A stretch of DNA of 64,000 bases from Lysobacter enzymogenes (GCF_023617245.1 NZ_CP067396.1:2790001-2854000), one strand, 5' to 3'; positions 28,591 through 39,207 are shown, counted from the first letter of the stretch. The notes: a model not told the origin generated them from the letters alone. Made by a program: numbers and translations.

Positions 28591-29526
28591 TCAGTGCGCG
28601 GCGGGAGCGGGCTGCGCGCGCTCTTGTTCCAGCCGCGCATCGAGCTTGGCGGCGGCGCCGGCGGCATACGCGCGGCAGGCGCCGGTATCGACCAGCGGCT
28701 TGCTCGCCTGCGGGCCCATGCGCTGGAACATGTCGCTGGCGCTCGGATGCGGGGTCAGCAGGATCTCGCACGGCAGCGCGGCGACCGTCTCGATGCCGCG
28801 CCGGTACGCGGCCAGCGCGCCCGGGTGCGCGGCGTCGTCGCTGTAGCGGTACACCTTGTCGCTGAACGGAGTGAGGCTGTCGGCGTAGGCGATGTCGCGG
28901 CATTGGCCGGCAGCGTCGCAAGAGCGCCAGGTCCAGCTGGTGCCGCCGGGCGTGTGCCCGGGAGTCGCATGCGCGGTCAGCGCCAGCGTGCCCAGCCGCA
29001 CGGTGTCGCCGTCGCCGATGCGCTGCACCGAGGGCACCGGCGCGAACGGCGCCACGGTGAGGAACTGCGGATCGCCGCGGTCGCCCTTGCCGCGTTCGAG
29101 CGCCGTCGCCGCCGGTTCGCGCGCGACCACGCGCGCGCCGGTATCGCGCGCGAGCCGGGCGATGCCGCCGGCGTGGTCGATGTGCTCGTGCGAATTGAGG
29201 ATGTAGCGCACCTGCGCGGGATCGAAGCCGAGCGCGCGGATGTTGGCTTCGATGCCGGGCGCGGCGCTGTCGATGGCGCCGTCGATGAGGATGTGGCCGG
29301 CCTCGGACGTGACCAGGATCGCGCTGATCGCGCAGGTGCCGACGTACCAGGTGTTGCCGTGGATATGCCGCGGCGCGGTGGGATCGCCCCACTTCGGCTT
29401 GTCCGGGCAGGGCGCGATCGTGGCCGTGGCCGCGGCATGCGCATCGCCGCGTTGCGGCGCGCTGGCGCAGCCGGCGAGCAGCGAGGAAGCGATCGAAACG
29501 GCCAACACGGCGGCGGGCAAGCGCAT
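28591..29526 (-). CDS. Subclass B3 metallo-beta-lactamase, predicted lipoprotein
   Basis: A protein of 311 residues. The zinc ligands of subclass B3 are complete: His113, His115, Asp117 and His118 in HEHIDH, His191 in ATPGHTPG, and His260 in LLTPHPS. The pair of Cys around CDAAGQC and the YADSL segment also fit B3 enzymes such as L1. The signal ends in LLAGC with Cys20, so it is predicted to be lipid-anchored, unlike most B3 enzymes. I chose the ATG after AAGGA. The track frame starts 28 codons earlier without a ribosome site. It should hydrolyse beta-lactams in the periplasm. Activity is inferred, not shown. Confidence 0.9.
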   Translation of the reverse strand: MRLPAAVLAVSIASSLLAGCASAPQRGDAHAAATATIAPCPDKPKWGDPTAPRHIHGNTWYVGTCAISAILVTSEAGHILIDGAIDSAAPGIEANIRALGFDPAQVRYILNSHEHIDHAGGIARLARDTGARVVAREPAATALERGKGDRGDPQFLTVAPFAPVPSVQRIGDGDTVRLGTLALTAHATPGHTPGGTSWTWRSCDAAGQCRDIAYADSLTPFSDKVYRYSDDAAHPGALAAYRRGIETVAALPCEILLTPHPSASDMFQRMGPQASKPLVDTGACRAYAAGAAAKLDARLEQERAQPAPAAH

Positions 29527-29646
29527 GCGCGGAATCCTTGCGGGGGAAGAGGCGACCACTATCCCCGATTCGCGCGCGGCGCGGAGCAAAAAGAAATCGT
29601 GGCTGCGCAAAGCAGGATTTTTGCATCCGCGCGCCGGCGTCGCCGC

Positions 29647-29790
29647 TCTTGCAGGAGCGGCGCGAGCCGCGGCCGCGACAATACGGTTACGGCGAAGGGC
29701 GTGTCGCCGCCGGCGATCCGCAGCGCGGATGTCGTTTTCGCCGCAGCCGAAGATTCGCGGTCGCGGCTTGCGCCGCTCCTACAGGGAGCA
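29647..29790. repeat. Facing family B REP-like units
   Basis: GCAGGAGCGGCGCGAGCCGC on one side and GGTCGCGGCTTGCGCCGCTC on the other, about 85 bases apart, between purB and the beta-lactamase gene. The wide spacing makes this a looser pair than the others. Confidence 0.75.
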
Positions 29791-29815
29791 AGGCGCAGCC
29801 GCGCCGCGAGCGGGG

Positions 29816-31192
29816 TCAGATCTCGCGCGCCAGCTTTTCGGCCAGGCCGACGTAGCTGCCCGGCGTCATCGCCAACAGCCGCTGCTTGTCGGCTTCGGGC
29901 AGATCCAGCGAGGCGATGAACTGGCGCATCGAGGCTTCGTTGATGCCCTGGCCGCGGGTCAGCGCCTTGAGCTGTTCGTAGGGATTGGGCAGGCCGTAGC
30001 GGCGCATCACCGTCTGCACGGCCTCGGCCAGCACTTCCCAGGCGGCGTCGAGGTCGGCGGCCAGGCGCTCGGGGTTGGCGCTGAGCTTGCCGAGCCCGCG
30101 CAGCAGCGCGTCGAAGCCGATCAGGGCGTGGCCGAACGCGGTGCCGAGCGCGCGCAGCACGGTCGAGTCGGTCAGGTCGCGCTGCCAGCGGCTGATCGGC
30201 AGCTTGGCGGCGAAATGCTCGAACAGCGCGTTGGCGATGCCGAAGTTGCCTTCGGCGTTCTCGAAGTCGATCGGGTTGACCTTGTGCGGCATGGTCGAGC
30301 TGCCGACTTCGCCGGCCTTGACCGCCTGCTTGAAATAGCCCAGCGAGATGTAGCCCCACACGTCGCGGCACAGGTCGATGCAGACGGTGTCGATGCGGCG
30401 CTGCGCGTCGCAGACTTCGGCGATGCCGTCGTGCGGCTCGATCTGGGTGGTGTAGGGCTGCCAGTCCAGGCCCAGCGAGGTCACGAAGCGCTGCGAGAAC
30501 GCGGTCCAGTCGATGTCCGGGTAGGCGGCGACGTGGGCGTTGTAGTTGCCGACCGCGCCGTTGATCTTGCCCGGCATCAGCGCGCCGGCTAGGGTCTCGC
30601 CCTGGCGCTGCAGGCGCGCGACCACGTTGGCGATCTCCTTGCCCACCGTGGTCGGCGATGCGGTCTGGCCGTGGGTGCGCGAGAGCATCGGCAGCGCCGC
30701 GTGTTCGTGCGCTATCGCGCGCAGCTTCTGGATCAGTTCGTCGAGCTTGGGCAGCAGCACGTCCTGGCGCGCCTGGTTGAGCATCAGCGCGTAGCTGAGG
30801 TTGTTGATGTCCTCGCTGGTGCAGGCGAAGTGGACGAATTCCAGCGCCGGGCCGAGCTCGGCGTCGTCCTTGAGCCGCTCCTTGATCAGGTACTCCACGG
30901 CCTTGACGTCGTGGTTGGTGGTGCGCTCGATTTCCTTGACCCGCGCCGCGTCCTCGACCGAGAGGTGTTCGGCCAGCGCGCGCAGGCGCGCGGCGGCGGC
31001 AGCGGAGAACGGCGCCAGTTCGACGATGGCCGGCTCGTCGGCCAGCGCCAGCAGCCATTCCACCTCGACCTTGACCCGGGCCTTGATCAGGCCGAATTCG
31101 GAGAAGATCGGCCGCAGCGCGTCGACCTTGCCGGCGTAGCGGCCATCGAGCGGGGACAGGGCGAGCAGGGTGGTCTGGGAGTCGGCGGACAT
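29816..31192 (-). CDS. purB: Adenylosuccinate lyase
   Basis: Lyase of 458 residues of the fumarase/aspartase superfamily. The signature GSSTMPHKVNPIDFENAEGN is complete, including the mobile catalytic Ser loop. It makes two cuts in purine synthesis, each releasing fumarate: SAICAR to AICAR and adenylosuccinate to AMP. The length and the long form ending with the C-terminal helices match the E. coli-type PurB. It is divergent from fumC, whose enzyme uses fumarate. Confidence 0.98.
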   Translation of the reverse strand: MSADSQTTLLALSPLDGRYAGKVDALRPIFSEFGLIKARVKVEVEWLLALADEPAIVELAPFSAAAAARLRALAEHLSVEDAARVKEIERTTNHDVKAVEYLIKERLKDDAELGPALEFVHFACTSEDINNLSYALMLNQARQDVLLPKLDELIQKLRAIAHEHAALPMLSRTHGQTASPTTVGKEIANVVARLQRQGETLAGALMPGKINGAVGNYNAHVAAYPDIDWTAFSQRFVTSLGLDWQPYTTQIEPHDGIAEVCDAQRRIDTVCIDLCRDVWGYISLGYFKQAVKAGEVGSSTMPHKVNPIDFENAEGNFGIANALFEHFAAKLPISRWQRDLTDSTVLRALGTAFGHALIGFDALLRGLGKLSANPERLAADLDAAWEVLAEAVQTVMRRYGLPNPYEQLKALTRGQGINEASMRQFIASLDLPEADKQRLLAMTPGSYVGLAEKLAREI

Positions 31193-31588
31193 GGCACGCA
31201 GTGGGGAGGAAAACAGTCGCGCATTCTACCCCCTGGGCCCCGGACGTGCCCGCAGCGCCCTGGAGGAGCGGCGCGAGCCGCGACCGCGGGGTCGCAAGGT
31301 CGCGCCGCGAATGCGAAGCCCCGCGGTCGCGGCTCGCGCCGCTCCTGCAGGGGCCGCACCCTGGCGACAGCCGCACCCTGCATGATCGGGCGGAAACCCT
31401 TGCCGGCCTCGACGCCCGTCGCGACCGCGGCGATCATGGGCGCCGCCAGCGGAATCCAGCCAGCCAGGCCGCCGCGCCCGGGATCTCGACACCTCCGGCG
31501 CGCGTGCGGACCGATCACGGCGATGCGCGGCGATGCCGCCGCGCACGTTATTCGACGAACGTCCCCTACGACTCAAACGGAGTTGGCA
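31193..31588. other. purB-fumC divergent interval
   Basis: 396 bases without a credible gene. The left half is a family B REP-like pair (31259-31353). The rest should hold the fumC control region, but no clear promoter boxes stand out. Confidence 0.5.
31259..31353. repeat. REP-like inverted pair, family B
   Basis: Facing GGAGCGGCGCGAGCCGCGAC and its complement with a loop of about 40 bases, just upstream of the purB start. Confidence 0.8.
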
Positions 31589-33058
<1,470 letters not shown>

Positions 33059-33594
33059 GCGCGGCGGCGTTCGCGCGGCGCGCGATTTGATGCACAATCG
33101 CATCGATCGCTGCGCTGCAGGCGGGGGAAACCTCGGCGCAGAATGTTCCAGCATTTAGTTTCGCGACCGGCGTGGGATTTTCAGGCGCATGCGCCTGTAT
33201 ATCCTCGCGGTTCGGGAGGAATATCCAAGCGCGAGCGCGGATAATATTCCAACCGGGGCGGGCAGGGGCGCCGCAACGCGGGTGCGGCCGGATTCTCCGG
33301 CGCCTCCGCCGGACCGTGCGAGGGCGCGGTCCGCGCCGGCGTCCAAGCCCGCGACCCCGCAGCGATGCCGCGGTAAGGCATCGCCGCGGAAACCGGCGGT
33401 TTCGGCCGCCGTAAAACGTCCGTCGCGGTCCGGCGCGGGCGCGGGGTTATTGAGCGGTAACCCTGCGGTCATCACGGATCAGCCGCGGCGGGTTTGAAGT
33501 AACTGTCGTTCGCGCGACGCAGGACGCGGCGCGCGCACGAGTTTCCCCGCAGCCCCTGGCCGCCCGGCCAGCCATAACTAATGGAGCCTCGCTC
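33059..33594. other. Gap after fumC
   Basis: 536 bases with no convincing protein gene. A short AT-richer part near 33190-33255 contains a bulged dyad of GGAATATCC and GGATAATATTCC around a GC-rich loop. Its role is unclear; it may be a terminator-like fold for fumC. Confidence 0.45.
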
Positions 33595-33774
33595 ATGAAG
33601 TCCAATCGTTTCCTTCGGTACGCCGCCATCGTCTCGCTGCTGGCCTGCGCCGCCTGCAAGCCGCAGTCGATTCCCTACTTCGACGACGCCCATGTCGACC
33701 TGAGCGCACGCGCGGCTCCGGCCGCGGTGGACGCGGCCAAGGTCGCCGTCGCCAGCGTCCGCACCGCGCACTGA
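33595..33774 (+). CDS. Small lipoprotein, 59 residues
   Basis: Found by reading the sequence. It begins MKSNRFLRYAAIVSLL and has the overlapping lipoboxes LLAC (Cys18) and CAAC (Cys21). The mature part is only about 40 residues, rich in Ala, Val and Asp. A clear GGAG lies eight bases before the ATG. The gene is isolated, with more than 500 bases free of genes on both sides. Codon use is normal for this genome. No family is recognised. Confidence 0.7.
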   Translation: MKSNRFLRYAAIVSLLACAACKPQSIPYFDDAHVDLSARAAPAAVDAAKVAVASVRTAH

Positions 33775-34348
33775 GGCAGCGTCCCGGACCGGGATCGCCC
33801 GGTCCGGGCCCGCGCGCCGCCGACGGCGCGCGGCCGCGCCGCATGCGCCGGGGCCGGCGCTCGGCCGGTGGCCGGGGCGGCGTTGGAGCGGGCGATCTTG
33901 GCTCGCCGAGCGATATTTCGGTCCGGGCGCGCTGGTTCGCTGCCGCCCCGTCGACCGGATTTCCGGTTTTTCGCACGTATTTTGTGAGCGTGCGGGGTTT
34001 TGTTTCTTCCCGCAGGCGCCTGCCTGCTGGCAACGCAGGCCGCGGCAGCGCCGCGACGTCCGCGAGCGCATCGCGCCGACGCCCGTTTTTGTGAAAACGT
34101 CTGTATCGCGCGTGCCGCTGGCCGGCCGCGCGCAGGGTATCCGCGCCGGTATTGTTGGCCGCGCATGGCGTAAGGCGTGTGCCGCGCCTGCACAACGCCG
34201 CGCGGCGCCCGCCGGCGCGCGGATGACAGCCGCCGCGGCGCTTGGCATAGTGCCGGCGCGGGCTGGGAGCGTCCGCACGGCAAGCCGCCCGCGCGGGCGG
34301 CGGATCTCTGGCGTGCGCCGGCCGCTACTCACTCAAGGAAGCGATGCA
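33775..34348. other. Gap before the YiaA/B-like gene
   Basis: 574 bases with no credible gene. Reading frames here change composition and have no family-like stretches. A moderately AT-rich part lies near 33970-34010. Confidence 0.45.
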
Positions 34349-34780
34349 ATGAACCGTGCCATCTCCCGCAAGCCCACCGCGGCGTTCGTCGGCGCCTCGT
34401 GGGGCGCGTTGCTGCTCGGCTCGCTGGCCTATCTGGTCGGCCTGTGGAACGCGTCGACGATGCAGCTCAACGAGAAGGGCTATTACCTGACCCTGCTGCT
34501 GTACGGCCTGTTCGCGGCCGTGTCGGTGCAGAAGTCGGTGCGCGATCGGATGGAAGGCATCCCGGTCACCAACATCTACTACGGCCTGGCCTGGTTCTCG
34601 GTGGTCACCGCGCTGACCCTGCTGTTCGTCGGCCTGTGGAACGCCGAGCTCGCCTTCAGCGAGAAGGGCTTCTACGCCATGGCCTATGCGATGAGCCTGT
34701 TCGCGGCGATCGCGGTGCAGAAGAACACCCGCGACAGCGGCGACGGCGGCGAACGGGTGGAAGAGCGCAGCTTCGACTGA
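34349..34780 (+). CDS. YiaA/YiaB family inner-membrane protein
   Basis: A protein of 143 residues with four membrane helices in two matching halves. Each half ends with a similar pattern, LNEKGYY...VQKSVRD and FSEKGFY...VQKNTRD. This is the YiaA/B two-helix domain repeated twice, as in E. coli YiaA. The function of the family is unknown. The ATG chosen follows AAGGAAG. An out-of-frame ATG lies five bases before it. A 14-bp hairpin follows the stop. Confidence 0.85.
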   Translation: MNRAISRKPTAAFVGASWGALLLGSLAYLVGLWNASTMQLNEKGYYLTLLLYGLFAAVSVQKSVRDRMEGIPVTNIYYGLAWFSVVTALTLLFVGLWNAELAFSEKGFYAMAYAMSLFAAIAVQKNTRDSGDGGERVEERSFD

Positions 34781-34785
34781 TCCGG

Positions 34786-34816
34786 CGCCGCGACCGGCCG
34801 GCGGCCGGTCGCGGCG
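34786..34816. terminator. Hairpin between convergent genes
   Basis: CGCCGCGACCGGCC-ggc-GGCCGGTCGCGGCG, a perfect 14-bp stem between the convergent YiaA/B and DUF2884-like genes. There is almost no T run, so it may only pause polymerase. Confidence 0.5.
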
Positions 34817-34822
34817 TTCCGC

Positions 34823-35368
34823 TCAGCGCTGGCGGCAGTCGTCGCCGACGCCGGCGGCGAGGCGCGCGAACGGTTCGAACTGCGGCAACGCCGCGCTCAG
34901 CCGTTGTTGCGCGTCGCGCAGCGCCTGCGCGCGCTGGCACAGTTGCAGCGCTTGGGCTTCCAGCTTGGCCGCTTCGGCCTGGATCTTGGCCTCGGTCTGG
35001 TCGGTGTTGCCGTCGCGCAGGTCTCGGGCCACGGTGCTCAGGGCCTGTCCGGCCATCGCCGCGCCGGCCTTGCCCATCGCGGCGCCGTCGCGGCGCATGC
35101 CCGTGGCCTGTTGGTAGAACTCGCGGCCGAGCGCCTGTTGCGCCGGCGTCAGCGCCAGCGCGCCGCCGTCGATGGCGATGGCGCCGTCGGGGCCGATCTG
35201 CGCGCTGCGGCCGGCGGCGCGCAACAGCACCTTGTCGCCGTCCATCGAGATGTGATCGATCACCGACACCTGCACGCCGCCGTCGGGCTGGCGCGAACAG
35301 GCGCCGGCGAAGGCGGCCGCGAGCGCGGCGGCGAGGAGGGCGGCGACGGGAACGGTGCGGGCGGTCAT
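34823..35368 (-). CDS. DUF2884-like (YggN) lipoprotein
   Basis: A protein of 181 residues. The signal peptide ends FAGAC, so it is probably lipid-anchored. The section with DGDKVLLRAAGRSAQIGPDG and IDGGALALTPAQQALGREFY resembles the start of YggN/DUF2884 proteins. The rest is a helical, Ala/Gln-rich region with three late Cys. I chose the ATG with GGAG upstream. The longer frame starts 22 codons earlier and would spoil the signal peptide. It lies 105 bases after the DUF4097 gene on the same strand. The role in the envelope is unknown. Confidence 0.7.
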   Translation of the reverse strand: MTARTVPVAALLAAALAAAFAGACSRQPDGGVQVSVIDHISMDGDKVLLRAAGRSAQIGPDGAIAIDGGALALTPAQQALGREFYQQATGMRRDGAAMGKAGAAMAGQALSTVARDLRDGNTDQTEAKIQAEAAKLEAQALQLCQRAQALRDAQQRLSAALPQFEPFARLAAGVGDDCRQR

Positions 35369-35473
35369 GGGCAGGGCTCCGGACGAAGCGCGTGATCGGA
35401 AAAGAGAGGAAAAGGCGGACGAAGCTTGCTGCATCGATGCGGACGGCGCGCCGCCCGCATCGATGCGCGCCGA

Positions 35474-36253
35474 TCAGTCCTGCTTGGGCACGTCGACCCG
35501 ACCGGACACGCCGCGGTGCTTGACCGAACCGCTGCCGACCCGGGCCACGCGCAGGTCGCCGCGCACGCCGTCGACTTCCAGATCGCCCGAGCCGATGCGG
35601 TCGAGGGTGACCGATCCAGCGACCTGGTCGAGCTCGACGTCGCCGGAACCGACCGTGCCGATCCTGACGTCGCCGCCGACGTTGCGCGCCTTCAGGTCGC
35701 CCGAGCCGAGGCTGACGATCTGCAGCGGGCCGATGTCGCGCAGCACGATGTCGCCGGAACCGACCGAGGCCACGGTCAGGCCGCGCACGTTCTCGACGGC
35801 GATGTCGCCGGAATTCACGTCGGCGCTGAGCGCGGCGACGTTGCGCACCGAGGCGTCGCCGGAGCCGACCTTGAGCTGCACGCGCAGGTTCTGCGGCACG
35901 CTCGCGTGCAGGCGCATGTAGCGCTGGCCGTTGAAGTTCAGGCCGAATCGCTTGGCGTGCTCGGCGGTCACCACCAGCTTGTTGCCTTCGCGGCGCTGGC
36001 TCAGGGTCAGGCCGGCGAGGTCGGCGGGGTTGCTGGCGCAGGCATGGCCGGCGACCGCGGGCGCGCCGTTGCCGCCCTCCACGATCAGGTCGTCGGAGCC
36101 GATCTCGAACACCACCGCCTCCACGCCGCGCAGATCGAGCGCGAGATTGCGCGGCTGGGCGTTGTCGCAGCGGTCGGCGGCGAAGGCCGCGCCGGGCAAC
36201 AGCGCGGCGCAGAGCAGGGCGAGCAGGGGGCGAGAGGAAGGCGAGAAGCGCAT
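35474..36253 (-). CDS. DUF4097/DUF2807 beta-helix protein, exported
   Basis: A protein of 259 residues with a Sec signal peptide ending AAFA. From about residue 125, seven repeats follow the pattern (V/I)GSGD..V..V.G (GSGD, NSGD, GSGD and so on), each 15-20 residues. Such repeats fold as a right-handed beta-helix, as in the putative auto-transporter/anti-sigma-like DUF4097 proteins. It follows the ABC permease gene by about 110 bases and may belong to the GntR-ABC operon. The function is unknown. Substrate or cell-wall binding is a guess. Confidence 0.8.
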   Translation of the reverse strand: MRFSPSSRPLLALLCAALLPGAAFAADRCDNAQPRNLALDLRGVEAVVFEIGSDDLIVEGGNGAPAVAGHACASNPADLAGLTLSQRREGNKLVVTAEHAKRFGLNFNGQRYMRLHASVPQNLRVQLKVGSGDASVRNVAALSADVNSGDIAVENVRGLTVASVGSGDIVLRDIGPLQIVSLGSGDLKARNVGGDVRIGTVGSGDVELDQVAGSVTLDRIGSGDLEVDGVRGDLRVARVGSGSVKHRGVSGRVDVPKQD

Positions 36254-36366
36254 GGCGAGGTCCTGGGCAGGAACGAAAGGTAAGGCTGGGATGCGCTGGG
36301 GGCCGGCAGGGTTGAAAGCCCGGTCGCGTTCGATCGCGACCGGGGGCCCCGCCGACCCGCGGCGGC

Positions 36367-37395
36367 TCAGCCGTCGTCGCGCCAGCGGCGCAGGCGGATC
36401 GCGGCGTAAATCATCGCCGCGCCGAGCGCCGCGCCGATCCACAGGTCGGCGGTGGCCAGCACGTGCAGGCTGTTGACCGAATCCAGCTGGCTCAGCGCTT
36501 CGGTGCCCTTGAGCGCGGCCTGTTGCGCGTCGCCGTTCATTTGCTCGTGCAGGAACCAGGTGCCCGGCACCACGCTGAGCAGGCCGCGCAGCGCCACCGT
36601 GTACCAGATCGCGCCGTGCGGGATCTCGATGCCCGGCATGATGTCGAGGAAGCTGACGAACACGCAGGCCAGCAGCGGGATCACCACCGCCCAGACGAAG
36701 GGCACGCTGCGCGCCCAGGCCGAGCACAGCATCAGCCAGCCGACGGTCGGCAGCGCCCACAGCGCGTACACCGGCACCGACACCGCCAACTCGGCGAGCA
36801 ACCGGAACGGATGGGCCTGGGTGAAGATCGCGCCGGCGCCGGGGAAGCCGTTGAGCACCGCCGCCAGCCACGCCAACACCCACATCACCAGGCCCACCGC
36901 CAGGCCGATCGCCGCGGCCAGCAGCGGCGCCAGCAGCAGCGCCCACACCAGCTTGGACAGCACCGCCTGGGTGTCGGAGACCGGCAGCGACTTCCAGAAC
37001 AGGATGCTGCGGTCCTTGCGTTCGTCGTAGATCGAACCCAGCGCGTAGAAGAACACCACGAACACGAACACCAGGCAGACCATGCCCAGGCCGCCGGCCA
37101 GGGCGGCGTCGCCGATGCTGCCGGCGCGGCCGATCTCGCCGCCGCTCATCTCGAAGTTGATGCCTTCGCCGTGTTCGTTGGCGACCTTGCGGAACAGCAC
37201 CGAACCGCCGATCACGCCGAGCACGGTGAAGACGATGGCGATGGCGCCGGCGATCAGCGGGCCCCACAGGAAGCCGCCGCGGTGTTCCCAGAATTCGCGC
37301 TTGAGCAGCATCAGGAAGACCCGCGACGGGGAGATCGCGGCGGCCGCGCGGGGGACGGCGGCGGGTGCGGAGAAATCGTCGGTGGCGGCGTTCAT
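36367..37395 (-). CDS. ABC transporter permease
   Basis: Membrane subunit of 342 residues with six or so helices (near 50-70, 105-130, 150-180, 205-225, 235-260 and 310-330). It has the SIYDERKDRSILFWKSLPVSD loop typical of ABC-2 type permeases. Its ATG overlaps the stop of the ATPase gene by ATGA, so the two are coupled. With the ATPase and a YtrA-type regulator it forms a bacitracin- or cell-envelope-type exporter (the YtrBC-like group). The substrate is unknown. Confidence 0.9.
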   Translation of the reverse strand: MNAATDDFSAPAAVPRAAAAISPSRVFLMLLKREFWEHRGGFLWGPLIAGAIAIVFTVLGVIGGSVLFRKVANEHGEGINFEMSGGEIGRAGSIGDAALAGGLGMVCLVFVFVVFFYALGSIYDERKDRSILFWKSLPVSDTQAVLSKLVWALLLAPLLAAAIGLAVGLVMWVLAWLAAVLNGFPGAGAIFTQAHPFRLLAELAVSVPVYALWALPTVGWLMLCSAWARSVPFVWAVVIPLLACVFVSFLDIMPGIEIPHGAIWYTVALRGLLSVVPGTWFLHEQMNGDAQQAALKGTEALSQLDSVNSLHVLATADLWIGAALGAAMIYAAIRLRRWRDDG

Positions 37396-38291
37396 GCGTA
37401 GGTCCCCTTCATGGTGGCGACGAACAGGTCGGCCAGGCCCGGCGTGCGGGTCTCGCCGAGGCCGTCGAGCTGGGCGGCGGCGACGCCGTCGAACAGCATC
37501 ACGGTCTTGCCGAACGGCAAGGCGCGTTCGTCCAGCGGCCCGAGCGTGCGCGCGTGCTCGGCCTTGTCGCGGTCGACCAGCACCTCGACGAAGCGCTCGC
37601 CGACGTTCTCCATCGGGCAGTCCAGCACGATCTTGCCGTCGCGGATGAACATCACGTCGGTGAGGATGTGTTCGATCTCCTCGACCTGGTGGGTGGTGAC
37701 CACGATGGTCTTGTTCTCGTCGAAGTAGTCTTCCAGCAGGCGCTGGTAGAACTGCTTGCGGTAGAGGATGTCCAGGCCCAGGGTCGGTTCGTCGAGCACC
37801 AGCAGGCGCGCGTCGATCGCCATCACCAGCGCCAGGTGGAGCTGCACGATCATGCCCTTGGACATCTCGCGCACGCGCAGGTCGGGCTTGAGCTGGGTGC
37901 CGTGCAGGAAGCGTTCGCACTTGGCCCGGTCGAAGCGCGGATGCACGCCGGCGACGAATTCGATCGCCTCGCGCACCCGCAGCCAGCGCGGCAGCACCGC
38001 CACGTCGGCGATGAAGCAGACCTCGCGCATCAGCTCGTCGCGCTGGGTGCGCGGGTCCAGCCCGAGCACCGACAGTTCGCCTTCGAACGAGGTCAGGCCG
38101 AGCACCGCCTTGAGCGCGGTGGTCTTGCCGGCGCCGTTGGGGCCGATCAGGCCGACGATGCGGCCGGCGGGGATATCGAAATCGGTGCCGGCGAGCGCGG
38201 CCTTGTTGCGGTAGGTCTTGCGCAGGCCGCGGGCGCGGACCACGGCGCCGGCGGCGTCGCGCAGGGGCGGGGTATGCAGGGAGTGGGTCAT
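37392..38291 (-). CDS. ABC transporter ATP-binding protein
   Basis: ATPase of 299 residues. Walker A is GPNGAGKT (50-57), Walker B is LLVLDEP (163-169) with catalytic Glu168, and the switch His lies in TTHQVEE. The signature, normally LSGGQ, is MSKGM (143-147), the variant common in YtrB-like exporters. It pairs with the downstream permease. ATGA overlaps on both sides tie it to the GntR gene and the permease gene. Confidence 0.95.
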   Translation of the reverse strand: MTHSLHTPPLRDAAGAVVRARGLRKTYRNKAALAGTDFDIPAGRIVGLIGPNGAGKTTALKAVLGLTSFEGELSVLGLDPRTQRDELMREVCFIADVAVLPRWLRVREAIEFVAGVHPRFDRAKCERFLHGTQLKPDLRVREMSKGMIVQLHLALVMAIDARLLVLDEPTLGLDILYRKQFYQRLLEDYFDENKTIVVTTHQVEEIEHILTDVMFIRDGKIVLDCPMENVGERFVEVLVDRDKAEHARTLGPLDERALPFGKTVMLFDGVAAAQLDGLGETRTPGLADLFVATMKGTYA

Positions 38292-38680
38292 GGGGCGTCC
38301 GCCTTGTGGCTGCCGTTGGTGGCGGCCGGTTCGCCGGCCAGCAGTTCCTCGGCGCGCAGGCCGAGCCGGGCGATGCGTTCGAGCACCAGCGGCCATTCCT
38401 CGCGCAGGAAGCGGTCGCGCTCGTTGAGGAGCAGTTTCTTCGCGGCTTCTTCGGTCACGTACATGCCCAGGCCTCGGCGTTTTTCGACCAGCGCCTCGTC
38501 GGCCAATTCTTGGTAGGCGCGCGAGACGGTGATGGGATTGAGTTGGTATTCGGCGGCGACCTGGCGCACGGAAGGCAGGGCGTCGCCCGGCTTGAGCACG
38601 CCGTCGAGCATCATGGCGACGACGCGCTCCTTGAGCTGGCGATAGATCGGAGCGCCGTCGCTCCATTGGATTGCGGTCAT
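38288..38680 (-). CDS. GntR regulator, YtrA subfamily
   Basis: A protein of 130 residues with a winged helix at the N-terminus (PIYRQLKERVVAMMLDGVLK, SVRQVAAEYQLNPITVSRAY) and a short dimer tail without a large ligand domain. That is the YtrA type, usually encoded with the ABC transporter it represses. A palindrome overlapping the operon promoter is the likely operator. The gene overlaps the ATPase gene start by four bases. Confidence 0.93.
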   Translation of the reverse strand: MTAIQWSDGAPIYRQLKERVVAMMLDGVLKPGDALPSVRQVAAEYQLNPITVSRAYQELADEALVEKRRGLGMYVTEEAAKKLLLNERDRFLREEWPLVLERIARLGLRAEELLAGEPAATNGSHKADAP

Positions 38681-38683
38681 GGC

Positions 38684-39181
38684 TCAGCCCCGCGACAGGA
38701 AGGAGAAATAGGGCATAACGAGATTGCTGCGGTTGCGGCGCGCGGCGCGGGACGCCTTGCGCGTGGGTTCGGCCGCCGGTTCCGCGGCGGCGGGTGCGGC
38801 GGGGGCGATGGCGTTGGCCAGCGCGGCCAGGTCGCCGACGTCGCCGGCCAGCGCGCCGGCCAGGCTGGCCAGTTCGCTGGCGCGTTCGGCGTTCTCCAGT
38901 TGCGAGGCGCGCTGCTCGATCTTGCGCATCGCGCCGGCGACGTCGCCGGAACGGGCCTGGGCGCGGGCGAGGAACGCGCGGTCGAAGCTGATCCGGGCCT
39001 TGACCGTGCCCAGGTCGACTTCGATCGGGCGGGTGGCCGGCGCGTCGGCGGCGAATTCGGTCAGCAGCGGCGCCGGGGCGGCATCGGGGGCGGGCAGGGG
39101 CAGGGCGACCACCAGGCCCAGGACCAGCGCGCCGCCGGCGGCCATCAGGGCCGAAATCGAGTTATGGAGCTTGCGGTTCAT
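38684..39181 (-). CDS. Membrane-anchored protein of unknown function, first gene of the GntR-ABC operon
   Basis: A protein of 165 residues. One hydrophobic helix lies near residues 10-33. The rest is an Ala/Glu/Arg-rich, coiled-coil-like region and a basic end with many Arg. I chose the ATG beginning MNRKLHNS. The longer frame reads back through the promoter. It precedes the GntR gene by three bases. No family is recognised. A sensor or assembly factor for the exporter is possible. Confidence 0.65.
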   Translation of the reverse strand: MNRKLHNSISALMAAGGALVLGLVVALPLPAPDAAPAPLLTEFAADAPATRPIEVDLGTVKARISFDRAFLARAQARSGDVAGAMRKIEQRASQLENAERASELASLAGALAGDVGDLAALANAIAPAAPAAAEPAAEPTRKASRAARRNRSNLVMPYFSFLSRG

Positions 39182-39207
39182 ATGAACGTCCTGCTCTTTA
39201 GTGGGCC

